Of a stretch of DNA of 8,373 bases, positions 1-6,994 are shown in pieces. The translations under genes were made by a program, and so were the position numbers. The number at the start of each line of letters is the position of its first letter. The stretch's first letter is position 1. The notes under the pieces are model-generated. The model saw nothing but the letters and a program-made list of their open reading frames with translations, was not told the DNA's origin and ran no database searches. Origin of the DNA: an uncultured Catenibacterium sp. (lineage in GTDB: Bacteria; Bacillota_I; Bacilli_A; Erysipelotrichales; Coprobacillaceae); NCBI GenBank assembly GCA_900764725.1, contig CAAFPB010000520.1, forward strand, positions 1 to 8,373, read 5' to 3'.

Positions 1-103
1 TAGATTTATACTTGTATTCCAAAGTCTGAAAATGATGTACGATTACAAGCTAAACTTGATAGTAAGAACCCCACGGGCTTGCCCGTGGGAGTAGTCAGTT
101 GAG
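1..103 (+). mobile_element. Right end of an IS200/IS605-type (TnpB) element
   Basis: A perfect hairpin, CCCACGGG-CTTG-CCCGTGGG (70-89), is followed by GAGTAGTCAG. This is the arrangement I recognise from the right ends of IS200/IS605 elements carrying tnpB. The frame across it reads NPTGLPVGVVS and then stops at 100-102, a typical TnpB C terminus. The metallophosphoesterase frame on the other strand loses its family resemblance at the same place, which marks the junction at about 100-106. The element body lies to the left, outside the window, oriented left to right. The exact boundary is uncertain by a few bases because the empty site is not visible. Family assignment rests on pattern recognition and the gene interruption, not on a search. 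Confidence 0.72.
4..102 (+). CDS. C-terminal fragment of a TnpB-like protein (partial)
   Basis: The frame from 4 to the TGA at 100-102 encodes about 32 residues ending in KNPTGLPVGVVS. That ending is what TnpB proteins commonly have where the coding region runs through the terminal hairpin of the element. TnpB is an RNA-guided nuclease related to the ancestors of Cas12, and its guide RNA overlaps the 3' end of its own gene. No catalytic or zinc-ribbon residues fall inside the window. The window opens with TAG in this frame (1-3), so either the tnpB copy is already degenerate or the protein ended upstream and this tail is only RNA scaffold. The call is tentative. Confidence 0.35.
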   Translation: MYTCIPKSENDVRLQAKLDSKNPTGLPVGVVS

Positions 104-1524
104 TTCAATACCATCATTAAAGTATTGTTGTAGATGTAGTAGTAATCACCCTGTGCATTACCTTCACCACTATTACCTAATTGAGAAACATTTGGTAAGT
201 TAAAGTGATCATTGTAGGCTGTACCAGAGTTATCATGGTTACCTACTGCATTCGCAAATGGAGTTGAATAAACAACACTACCTTCATAGTTAGATAAGTA
301 AGCATCGTACTGTGATTCATTCTTACCAGCTTCTACATGGTCACCAGCATTCTGAATAAAGTTCACATTCTTGAATAAAGAACTCTTTTTAATTAAATCT
401 AAAGTATTCTTCCATCCATCTTTGTCTGAAGCTAAGTCTCCAGAAGAACCTAACTGTGGGTCACCTGCAAATAAGAAACTGAAGTTACCAGAACTCTTAG
501 TAGTTGTTGTATAGGTATCAGACCACTGACCATTATTACCAACACGATATACATAACTTGTATTTTCTTCTAGGTTACTCATAGTCGCCTTATTTGCATA
601 ATAACCATCAGCCTGAGCTTTACTCATTTTTGCATCTACTGTGATTGCTTTATCTTCTGGGAAAGCACCATTCATATCAGACTTCTTTGCATACTGTACT
701 TTTCCATTAGATGAATCAGTAGAGAACCAGTTGATATTAAGTTCACTAGGTGTACTACCAACTGATAAAGAAATTGCCTTTAAGTTTTCTCTAGCTGGTA
801 ATAAACTTTCATCAGGGTTAATACCAAGCTCATTCATCTTAAAGTAGCCTTCACTATTGGCATCTGTTTTATGAATTTCAAATGAGATAACGTTCTGCCC
901 ATTTCGTAACATATCCTTGATATCTCTGAAATATAAGTCAGCAGTCTGGGCTTCAGTATTCGCCTTTTTGCTTCCATAACCCATGTTATCCTTATGGCTT
1001 CCGTTACCACTCACATTAGTACGATACCCTTCATCAGGTACGTTGAGTGCAGTGAGCTGCTGACCATTGATATAAACAATCACAGCATCCTTATAACCAA
1101 AATTCAAATGAATGCCTCTTACAGCACTTGCGTTATCTACATTGAAATAACCTCTAAAAAAATAAGCACGAGAATCTTTATTCAAAGTACCTGTTTGAGT
1201 AGAGAATTCTCCTTTTGCGGTTTTCCAAGTTGTATCGTTATACTGTCCATTTAACTTAGAGTTGTCTCCATCCTTGAACACACGAGTCCAACCTGTATAC
1301 TGTCCCCATTTATCTTTTGCCAGAGTGCCATCTGCAGGATCATCGTTTGTATCAAGATATTTCATATCTGTATCCTGATCCATGACGACTGTACCTTGAG
1401 CACTAGACTGCTTTGCACTGACCGCTGAAACATTATTGAAACTGTTTAAAGCGATAGGTGACACTGCAGTCAAACCCATTGCAGATAAAACCGATAATGC
1501 AATTAAAGTATTCTGTTTTTTCAT
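43..1524 (-). pseudogene. Secreted metallophosphoesterase, 3' end removed by IS insertion
   Basis: The start is placed at 1524 (MKKQ), preceded by AAGGAGA at 1537-1531; an ATG 20 codons further upstream lacks a ribosome site. Residues 1-37 are a signal peptide (KK, hydrophobic stretch, probable AVSA cleavage). Residues about 45-240 look like a beta-rich, carbohydrate-binding-like region. Residues about 247-345 resemble the fibronectin-like N-terminal domain of purple acid phosphatases. The calcineurin-type phosphoesterase fold then begins with FAGDPQ (D355, Q357), GDHVE (D395) and GNHD (N429, H430, D431). The later metal ligands (isolated H and GHxH) are missing. Native sequence ends near residue 475 (VLNS), and the last ~18 residues (TDYSHGQARG...) are read from the IS end on its opposite strand. 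The product would be exported and act on phosphoesters outside the cell, but this allele lacks half its active site and is probably inactive. The remainder should lie beyond the IS to the left. Confidence 0.85.
61..123 (+). ncRNA. Predicted 3' end of an omega RNA with its guide
   Basis: In TnpB elements the guide RNA (omegaRNA or reRNA) consists of the element's right end followed by roughly 16-20 nt of flanking host DNA. The hairpin at 70-89 and the following GTAGTCAG would be the scaffold end. The guide would be host sequence from about 104 to 123, which is antisense to the metallophosphoesterase gene. This copy's RNA would therefore recognise the uninterrupted allele of that gene. The scaffold upstream of the window is unseen, the first guide base is uncertain by a few nucleotides, and activity is not shown. 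Most of this entry is inference from family knowledge. Confidence 0.33.
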
Positions 1525-1530
1525 AACTTT

Positions 1531-1580
1531 TCTCCTTCGTTGTATACCAAGATTATAGGAATGAAGAAACGTTATAAAAA
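1531..1580 (-). promoter_or_regulatory. Promoter and ribosome site of the metallophosphoesterase gene
   Basis: Read on the minus strand, a perfect TATAAT lies at 1557-1552. The ribosome site AAGGAGA lies at 1537-1531, seven bases before the ATG. The -35 hexamer at the usual spacing (1580-1575, TTTTTA) matches the consensus poorly. The -10 sits inside the extended open frame, which supports starting the protein at 1524 and not further upstream. Confidence 0.5.
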
Positions 1581-1655
1581 TCATCTACCAGTTAAACTTA
1601 TCTAAAGAGAATATGAAATATGACAATATTGATGATGAAACTTTGTTTCTTGTTC

Positions 1656-1683
1656 TTGACATTCATTTTATTATTTATATAAT
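1656..1683 (+). promoter_or_regulatory. Sigma-70-type promoter of the marR-MATE operon
   Basis: A perfect TTGACA (1656-1661) and a perfect TATAAT (1678-1683) are separated by 16 bp. Transcription would start around 1690, inside the palindromic operator that follows. A core this close to consensus would be strong when not repressed. Confidence 0.85.
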
Positions 1684-1710
1684 TACCGTAGGTAATTACC
1701 ACTGGTAATT
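1681..1710 (+). promoter_or_regulatory. Double palindromic operator, probably for the MarR protein
   Basis: Two perfect 17-bp inverted repeats overlap: AATTACC-GTA-GGTAATT (1681-1697) and AATTACC-ACT-GGTAATT (1694-1710), sharing AATT at 1694-1697. They begin inside the -10 box, cover the expected transcription start and end three bases before the Shine-Dalgarno sequence (1713-1719). MarR dimers typically bind palindromes of this size. The position implies repression by blocking RNA polymerase, and the adjacent gene is the natural candidate. Spacing of the two half-turn-related sites suggests two dimers on one stretch. Binding itself is inferred. Confidence 0.8.
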
Positions 1711-1723
1711 AAAAGGAGGACGT

Positions 1724-2167
1724 ATGAATACTCAGAAAACAAAGGAAATGTTGGATAGCTTTTATATGGCTAAAAGAATATTAGACTTATTACCAGAACT
1801 TCCAGATGGTGTTCTTCCTTCTTATATTCGTTATCTTGAAAGAATTCTAGATTTACAGGAAACACATGAAAAGGTAAAAGTATCAGATTTAAGTGCAGTT
1901 CTTAATTTACCTAGACCAGGAGTCACACGTACTGTACGTTCTATGACTGAAAAGGGTTATTTAAATAAAGTCTCTTCTAAAGAAGATGGACGTGTCACTT
2001 ATATTGAAGTCAGTGATAAGGGATTGGCTTTATTTGAAAAGTTTAATAGAGAGTTCTTTAATGATTTATCTCAAAGTTTAAGTCATATCTCTTTAGAAGA
2101 AGCAGATTGTATGATTGAAACAATTGGAAAATTCTATCAAGTGATGTGTGAAAGGAGAGAAGTGTAA
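1724..2167 (+). CDS. MarR-family transcriptional regulator
   Basis: The 147-residue protein has the size and layout of a MarR repressor. There is an N-terminal helix for dimerisation (about 5-48), a winged helix-turn-helix (VSDLSAVLNLPRPGVTRTVR, about 53-72) and a wing with the family D-x-R pattern (EDGR, 87-90). A C-terminal helical dimerisation segment (about 101-143) follows. The start has AAGGAGG at 1713-1719, four bases upstream of the ATG. Its stop is immediately followed by the ATG of the MATE transporter, so the two are co-transcribed and probably translationally coupled. With the palindromes over its promoter this is most likely an autorepressor that releases the operon when a ligand, perhaps a transported compound, binds. 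The ligand cannot be told from sequence. Confidence 0.93.
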   Translation: MNTQKTKEMLDSFYMAKRILDLLPELPDGVLPSYIRYLERILDLQETHEKVKVSDLSAVLNLPRPGVTRTVRSMTEKGYLNKVSSKEDGRVTYIEVSDKGLALFEKFNREFFNDLSQSLSHISLEEADCMIETIGKFYQVMCERREV

Positions 2168-3493
2168 ATGAATTCAGATTTTACTCAGGGAAGTATTTTT
2201 AAGAAATTAACGACATTTATGATTCCTGTACTTGGTGCCTTAGTACTACAGGCGGCCTATGGTGCGGTTGACTTACTTGTAGTTGGACGTTTTGGGACAA
2301 CAGCAGGCTTATCAGCTGTTTCTACAGGAAGTCAGGTTTTAAATTTAGTCACTTTTGTGATTACTCAGTTCGCTATGGGTATTACAGTACTCATCGCAAG
2401 ATATATTGGTGAAAAGAAACAGAAGAATATCGGTGCACTCATTGGTGGATCAACAGTATTGTTTGCGATTATTTCTGTAGTTTTATTTGCGATTATGGTA
2501 TTATTCGCAACAGCTATTTCCTCGCTTATGCAGGCACCTATTGAAGCGCTTAATCTTACATCTATGTATGTAAGAATATGTGGTGGTGGTATTTTCTTTA
2601 TTGTCGCTTATAATGTTTTATCAGCTATTTTTAGAGGACTAGGTGATAGTAAATCTCCATTACTCTTTGTCGCTGTCGCATGTTTAATAAATGTAGTAGG
2701 AGATTTAGTACTTGTTGCAGGATTTAATTTAGATGCAGCAGGAGCTGCAATGGCTACAGTACTTGCTCAGGCTTGTAGTGTTTTATTCGCATTAGGATTA
2801 CTAAAGAAAAGAAAACTCCCATTTGAAATCCATAAATATGATTTTAAAATCAACCCTCACTGCATTCGTGCAATGAAGATTGGTTTGCCTCTTGCCTTGC
2901 AGGAATGCTTGACTCAGATTTCTTTCTTAGCACTATGTGCCTTTATTAACCGTTTAGGACTCGAAGCTTCATCAGGCTATGGTGTAGCATGTAAAATTGT
3001 AAACTTTGCGATGCTTGTACCTAGCTCTCTCATGCAGTCAATGGCTTCATTTGTAGCTCAGAATGTAGGAGCGGATAATGAAAAAAGAGCGAAACAATCT
3101 ATGTTTACAGGTATGGGTATCGGTTTATTTATTGGTGTCTTTGTATTTTGTTTAGTTATGTTTAAAGGAGATATGTTAACAGGTATCTTTACAACAGAAC
3201 AGGGTGTTATTAATCAAGGCTATGCCTACCTCAAAGGATTTGCCTTAGAAACAATTGTCACTGCAGTACTCTTTAGTATGATTGGTTACTTTAATGGACA
3301 TGACCAAACAATATGGGTTATGGTGCAGGGACTTATTCAGACACTTCTTGTACGTTTACCTCTTTCTTATTATATGTCTATCCAGCCAAATGCGAGTCTC
3401 ACAAATATTGGTTTAGCTGCACCTATCGCAACAATAACTGGTATTATCCTTAATGTATGTTTCTATATATATTTGAATAAGAAAATGAACTAG
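2168..3493 (+). CDS. MATE-family multidrug/cation efflux antiporter
   Basis: The 441-residue protein is an integral membrane transporter of normal MATE length, with about twelve hydrophobic segments in two similar halves. Family features include the first-helix run LVLQAAYGAVDLLVVGRFG, FRGLGDSKSPL and NVVGDLVLVAG with AGAAMATVLAQ in the N half. The C half shows IGLPLALQE and the matching FVAQNVGADNEKRA. MATE proteins expel cationic drugs, dyes or metabolites in exchange for Na+ or H+ across the cytoplasmic membrane; which ion and substrate apply here cannot be read from sequence. The ATG directly abuts the marR stop codon, with AAGGAGA (2152-2158) inside the end of marR. Control by that MarR protein is very likely. 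A terminator closes the operon. Confidence 0.94.
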   Translation: MNSDFTQGSIFKKLTTFMIPVLGALVLQAAYGAVDLLVVGRFGTTAGLSAVSTGSQVLNLVTFVITQFAMGITVLIARYIGEKKQKNIGALIGGSTVLFAIISVVLFAIMVLFATAISSLMQAPIEALNLTSMYVRICGGGIFFIVAYNVLSAIFRGLGDSKSPLLFVAVACLINVVGDLVLVAGFNLDAAGAAMATVLAQACSVLFALGLLKKRKLPFEIHKYDFKINPHCIRAMKIGLPLALQECLTQISFLALCAFINRLGLEASSGYGVACKIVNFAMLVPSSLMQSMASFVAQNVGADNEKRAKQSMFTGMGIGLFIGVFVFCLVMFKGDMLTGIFTTEQGVINQGYAYLKGFALETIVTAVLFSMIGYFNGHDQTIWVMVQGLIQTLLVRLPLSYYMSIQPNASLTNIGLAAPIATITGIILNVCFYIYLNKKMN

Positions 3494-3519
3494 ATAGCAG
3501 AAATAATGCTATCTTTTTT
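3492..3519 (+). terminator. Intrinsic terminator of the marR-MATE operon
   Basis: The stem AGATAGCA (3492-3499) pairs perfectly with TGCTATCT (3507-3514) over a 7-nt loop, followed by a run of T to 3519. The stem starts within the stop codon of the MATE gene. Confidence 0.88.
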
Positions 3520-3552
3520 AGTATAATAGAACTAAACATAGGAGGTACCTAT
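3516..3552 (+). promoter_or_regulatory. Leader and probable promoter of the first SWIM gene
   Basis: TATAAT (3522-3527) follows the terminator T-run directly, and AGGAGGT (3540-3546) sits six bases before the ATG. No good -35 box is present at the usual spacing. The block from 3516 to the start codon aligns without gaps to 5312-5351 in front of the second SWIM gene (33 of 40 positions by hand count). The -10 there has become TAGAAT. Conservation between the copies supports a functional leader. Confidence 0.5.
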
Positions 3553-5169
3553 ATGGAATGGGAAAACAATTTTTCTAAAATCACATTAAATAGAGGCTAT
3601 AATTACTATCTTGATGGTTATGTAGAGGATATATGTATAACTAAAAATAGGATTAAGGCAGTTGTGTATGGCACACATCATTATCATGTTGACATTACAT
3701 TAAATGGAGATGATGTAGAATATATGTCCTGTGATTGTCCTTATGCATCAGATGGATCTAACTGTAAACATATGGCAGCAGTTCTTTTTGAATGGGAAAG
3801 ACGTGTAAGTCATCCAGAAATAGGTCATTCAGAAATCATTGATGATGCATCAGATGATGATATACGCTCTTTTCTTTTACAGCTATTCAATGAAAATCCT
3901 GATTTAGTGGAACGTTTCAAACAATTTACATCAACAGATAATTCTATGGATGCAATGAGGAGTGAACTATTCGCAATTATAAATAAATATCAATATTCTT
4001 ATAACTATATTAATACTGATAATACTGTGCCTTTTTGTGAGAACTATGGAGATGTCGTATTTAAGTGGGTTGATCTTTTGAAACAGAGAAAGGAATATTT
4101 TAATGCGATTTGTTTCTTAATTGAAGCACATGATATATTAGGCTCTCTTGATATAGATAGTGATGAAGGGCACCCATATGGTTTATCATATTATATTAAT
4201 GAGGCATTTTCAGATATTCTTCCTTATATGGATATGTCAGAAAGGAAAGAAACTTTTGAATTATTGCGCCAACATTTTTATACAATGAAAAATGCTGCCT
4301 TTAAAATAGATATTGTTGATACTCTTCTTGGTCGTTTTATTGGAGATGAATATGCAAAGTCTCAGCTTGATTTCGTAGAGGAACAATATGATTATTTTGG
4401 GGAGTATCCTACTATTTTTGACAGAGAATTTATGATTAATTCAGTTGTGAGTGATTATATTGAATTCTTAGAAAAGAACAATGCATCAAAGAAAGAAATA
4501 AAAGCGGTTTATAAAAAGTATTGGAAATATGATTCTGTAAGAATAAGTTGTGTTAAAGAGTGTTTACTTAATAAGGAATTTGACCAAGCTTTGAAATATC
4601 TTGATAAGTGTATTAAGCTTGACTATAAAGATCAGTCTCTTTTAAAACGCGATATAGAGATGAAAAAAGATATCTATCAAAAACAAGGAAATAAAGAAGG
4701 TTACAGAGAAATGATGAAGGTAGTTGTTCTTGATTTCCGTGATACTGGTATAGAAGAATATGTTGAATTAAAGAATCTGTATACGAGTGAAGAATGGGAT
4801 AAGGAAAGAGATTCTATCATTAAACAGATTAATTCTGATTGGTTCTTATGTGCAATATATGCCCAGGAGAACCTTCACAAAGAATTGTTGGATAGTATTA
4901 TAAAAAGTAATGATAAAAGCTTATTGAAACAATATACTCGCTTGCTTAAAGATGAATATCCTAAACAGTTACTTCATATGTATAGAGTGGCTGTTGAAAA
5001 AGAGGCAGAACATGCAAGAAATAGATCATATTATCATCAATTAGTAGAAGACTTAAAAGTCATGAAATCTATCACGGATGGTGATAAAGTCGTTGATGAA
5101 ATCATCAAGAAATGGAAGGATCAATATAAAAACAGAAGTGCAATGATAGAAGAGTTAAGCAAAATATAA
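3553..5169 (+). CDS. SWIM zinc-finger protein, copy 1
   Basis: This 538-residue protein has no signal peptide or membrane segment and should be cytoplasmic. A SWIM zinc finger of the form C-x-C-x8-C-x-H lies at C60, C62, C71 and H73 (MSCDCPYASDGSNCKH), followed by the usual helix HMAAVLFEW. SWIM modules bind DNA or protein in families linked to SNF2 helicases, MuDR transposases and Shu2-type repair proteins; no such partner is encoded here. The remainder is acidic and helical. TPR-like helical pairs are suggested around 310-395 (KKYWK, NKEFDQALKYLDKCI, IYQKQGNKEGY). A conserved tail (about 493-535) ends in WKDQYKNRSAMIEEL. The ribosome site is at 3540-3546. It is a tandem paralogue of the next gene, with identical length and motif positions. 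The molecular role is unknown. Confidence 0.88.
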   Translation: MEWENNFSKITLNRGYNYYLDGYVEDICITKNRIKAVVYGTHHYHVDITLNGDDVEYMSCDCPYASDGSNCKHMAAVLFEWERRVSHPEIGHSEIIDDASDDDIRSFLLQLFNENPDLVERFKQFTSTDNSMDAMRSELFAIINKYQYSYNYINTDNTVPFCENYGDVVFKWVDLLKQRKEYFNAICFLIEAHDILGSLDIDSDEGHPYGLSYYINEAFSDILPYMDMSERKETFELLRQHFYTMKNAAFKIDIVDTLLGRFIGDEYAKSQLDFVEEQYDYFGEYPTIFDREFMINSVVSDYIEFLEKNNASKKEIKAVYKKYWKYDSVRISCVKECLLNKEFDQALKYLDKCIKLDYKDQSLLKRDIEMKKDIYQKQGNKEGYREMMKVVVLDFRDTGIEEYVELKNLYTSEEWDKERDSIIKQINSDWFLCAIYAQENLHKELLDSIIKSNDKSLLKQYTRLLKDEYPKQLLHMYRVAVEKEAEHARNRSYYHQLVEDLKVMKSITDGDKVVDEIIKKWKDQYKNRSAMIEELSKI

Positions 5170-5193
5170 GTCCGGTGTGATTTTCTTATTGTA

Positions 5194-5259
5194 TGCTTGG
5201 TAGGGCACTCATTCAGGCTGACCGCAAGGCAGTACCATAAAGCAAGGAATGAAGAAGTG
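5194..5259 (+). ncRNA. Structured spacer element, possible RNA or TnpB omegaRNA relic
   Basis: Pairings can be traced by eye. TGCT+TGGTA (5194-5202) pairs with TACCA+AGCA (5233-5244, TAA bulged). CACT+CATTC (5206-5214) pairs with GAATG+AGTG (5247-5259, AAGA bulged). The second set interleaves with the first, giving an H-type pseudoknot layout. Between them, CTG-A-CC and GG-CAG (5218-5232) close a GCAA tetraloop of GNRA type. The stretch resembles the 3' scaffold of TnpB guide RNAs (CCGCAAGG, then ACCATAAAGCAAGG, recalling the coding sequence for a TnpB tail of the MKQE kind). That likeness is from memory and unverified. No transcript start, terminator or intact tnpB is present, so it could be a relic, a leader RNA for the second SWIM gene or chance. 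Confidence 0.33.
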
Positions 5260-5311
5260 TTATCGCAATTCCTTCGAGCGTATGCACATAGATATTATTA
5301 CTTCTTTTCTA

Positions 5312-5348
5312 CCTTACTAGAATAAAACTATACATTGGAGGTACCTAT
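5312..5348 (+). promoter_or_regulatory. Leader of the second SWIM gene
   Basis: This is the duplicate of the leader in front of the first SWIM gene, shifted by exactly 1796 bp. TAGAAT (5318-5323) occupies the -10 position and GGAGGT (5337-5342) is the ribosome site. The last 12 bases before the ATG and the first 13 bases of the coding region are identical in both copies. The weaker -10 suggests lower or differently controlled initiation than copy 1. Confidence 0.45.
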
Positions 5349-6965
5349 ATGGAATGGGAAACTTATTTTCAAAAACGAATATTAGACAGGGGGTATGAGT
5401 ATTATTTTGATGAACGCGTAGAAGATTTACGTATTAATTCCAATAGGATTAAAGCAGTTGTTAATGGCACAGATTTTTATCATGTGGAAATTAAATTAAA
5501 CGGAAATCAAATAATAGGCATGTCATGTGATTGTCCTTATGCACAAGATGGACATAATTGTAAGCATATGGCAGCTGTTTTATATGAATGGCAACTAAGA
5601 GTGGCATGTCCAGAGATAGAGAATTCACAACTTGTTGAAGATGCATCCGAAGAGGATGTACGATCATTTCTTATTCAAGTACTTGATGATCACCCTAATT
5701 TAGTAGAATCATTTAAACAATATACTCAAAATGCATTTTCATTAGATACAATGATTGATGATTTGCAGGGAGTGTGTAATTCTTATAGTGATGGTTATCA
5801 TTATATCGATTATGAATTTAGCTGTGATTTTTGTGAGTACTTTGAAACTGCTGTTTTTAAGTGGTTAGATCTTTTGAAGAAAAAGGATCAATATTCTCTC
5901 GCATTTAAATTTTTATTAAAAGCTTATGAAGTATTTTATTGTTTAGATATTGAAGATAATGAAGGTGAAACGGTTGGGCTTTCTTGTACCATTATAAGCC
6001 AATGGGCAAACATAATTATGTGTATGGATGACTTAGAAAGGATGGAAGCTTTTGCTGAACTAGGACAATACCTCAACAGAATGAGAGATTATTATGATAA
6101 ACAAAAGATTCTTGAAAAATTTTATGATTGTTTAAATGGTAAAGAATTCTTAAAGTTGAAGCTTGATTTTGTGAAAGAACAGTTAGACTACATAGAGAGT
6201 CATGATGATATTTCAAATAGAGAATATGCACTTGAAGGATTTGCAAAAATGTATCTTGAACTCTTAAAGAAGAATAAAGCATCAAAGAAGGAGATAAGTG
6301 CCATCTATAAAAAGTATTGGAAATGCGGTTCTATTAGAATGGATTTTATCTATACTTGTATTAATAATAAAGAATACGACAAAGCCTTGGATTATATTGA
6401 TAAATTTATTGATCTTGATTATAAGAATCAGTCTTTTATAAAACTTGATATGAAGCTGAAAAAAGATATTTATAAGAAACAGGGAAACACTGAAGCTTAC
6501 AGAGGAGAACTAAAGAATTTGATTCTCTTTTTCAATGATACTAATATAGAAGATTATATTGAGCTGAGAAGTCTCTTTTCTGATAAGGAATGGATCAAGG
6601 AAAGAGATTCCATTATTGAACAGCTTACTCCTGGAAGGTTCTTATGTGAAATACTAGAAACAGAGCAACTCTATGAACAGCTAATAGATGCTCTCTTAAG
6701 AAGTGATGATAAATACTTGCTGCATCAATATACTGATATGCTTAGTGAGAAATATCCTGAACAGCTGCTTCAGGTATATCGAGAAAGTGTTGAAAAACAA
6801 GCTGAGTCTACTGGAAGTAGAAAACATTATTACCAAATTGTAGAAGAGTTAAAAATCATGAAATCTATTTCTGGTGGTGATAAAGTCGTTGATGAAATCA
6901 TCAAGAAATGGAAAGTTCAATATAGAAACAGAAGCGCAATGATGGATGAATTAAGCGTACTTTAA
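5349..6965 (+). CDS. SWIM zinc-finger protein, copy 2 (tandem paralogue)
   Basis: This protein also has 538 residues and aligns to copy 1 end to end without a net gap. The SWIM ligands are at the same positions (C60, C62, C71, H73; MSCDCPYAQDGHNCKH). By hand count the SWIM-bearing N terminus (1-90) is about 65% identical, residues 181-270 only about 32%, and 311-420 about 57%. Matching ends around a diverged centre suggest a shared core function with a changed partner or ligand surface, though relaxed constraint would look similar. The TPR-like helices (KKYWK, NKEYDKALDYIDKFI, YKKQGNTEAY) and the tail WKVQYRNRSAMMDEL are retained. Both zinc sites look intact, so neither copy appears to be a pseudogene. 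The gene ends directly in a strong terminator. Function unknown. Confidence 0.88.
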   Translation: MEWETYFQKRILDRGYEYYFDERVEDLRINSNRIKAVVNGTDFYHVEIKLNGNQIIGMSCDCPYAQDGHNCKHMAAVLYEWQLRVACPEIENSQLVEDASEEDVRSFLIQVLDDHPNLVESFKQYTQNAFSLDTMIDDLQGVCNSYSDGYHYIDYEFSCDFCEYFETAVFKWLDLLKKKDQYSLAFKFLLKAYEVFYCLDIEDNEGETVGLSCTIISQWANIIMCMDDLERMEAFAELGQYLNRMRDYYDKQKILEKFYDCLNGKEFLKLKLDFVKEQLDYIESHDDISNREYALEGFAKMYLELLKKNKASKKEISAIYKKYWKCGSIRMDFIYTCINNKEYDKALDYIDKFIDLDYKNQSFIKLDMKLKKDIYKKQGNTEAYRGELKNLILFFNDTNIEDYIELRSLFSDKEWIKERDSIIEQLTPGRFLCEILETEQLYEQLIDALLRSDDKYLLHQYTDMLSEKYPEQLLQVYRESVEKQAESTGSRKHYYQIVEELKIMKSISGGDKVVDEIIKKWKVQYRNRSAMMDELSVL

Positions 6966-6985
6966 GTCCACTCCGGTGGACTTTT
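6964..6985 (+). terminator. Intrinsic terminator of the second SWIM gene
   Basis: AAGTCCAC (6964-6971) and GTGGACTT (6976-6983) form a perfect 8-bp stem on a TCCG tetraloop, followed by TT and then GTT. The stem begins inside the stop codon. The T-run is short, which may be why a second hairpin follows. Confidence 0.82.
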
Positions 6986-6994
6986 GTTATATGC

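Larger units (their letters stand above)
3516..6965 (+). repeat. Old tandem gene duplication, period 1796 bp
   Basis: Leader, ribosome site, start codon, SWIM motif, C-terminal segment and stop codon of the second SWIM gene all lie exactly 1796 bp after those of the first. Nucleotide identity is high only at the edges: 25 bases around each start (3541-3565 and 5337-5361) and 39 bases near each 3' end (5079-5117 and 6875-6913). The interior has drifted considerably, so the duplication is not recent. Confidence 0.85.

Noticed and set aside
641..1254. Plus-strand open frames opposite the phosphatase gene
   Set aside because: They lie wholly antisense to a gene with clear motifs, lack ribosome sites and resemble no family I know.
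3537..3551. Hairpin ATAGG/CCTAT masking the first SWIM ribosome site
   Set aside because: The pairing is not kept in the second copy (ATTGG), so it is unlikely to be a shared control element.
5170..5348. Small protein gene in the spacer between the SWIM genes
   Set aside because: Frames are short, without a start codon and ribosome site pairing. The RNA-like pairings describe the segment better.
5170..5348. Known riboswitch, T-box, tmRNA, RNase P or SRP RNA in the spacer
   Set aside because: None of the hallmark core sequences of these classes is present.
3553..6965. Toxin-antitoxin or named anti-phage system formed by the SWIM pair
   Set aside because: No toxin, nuclease, helicase or other defence domain is recognisable in either protein or next to them. 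A defence role would be speculation.
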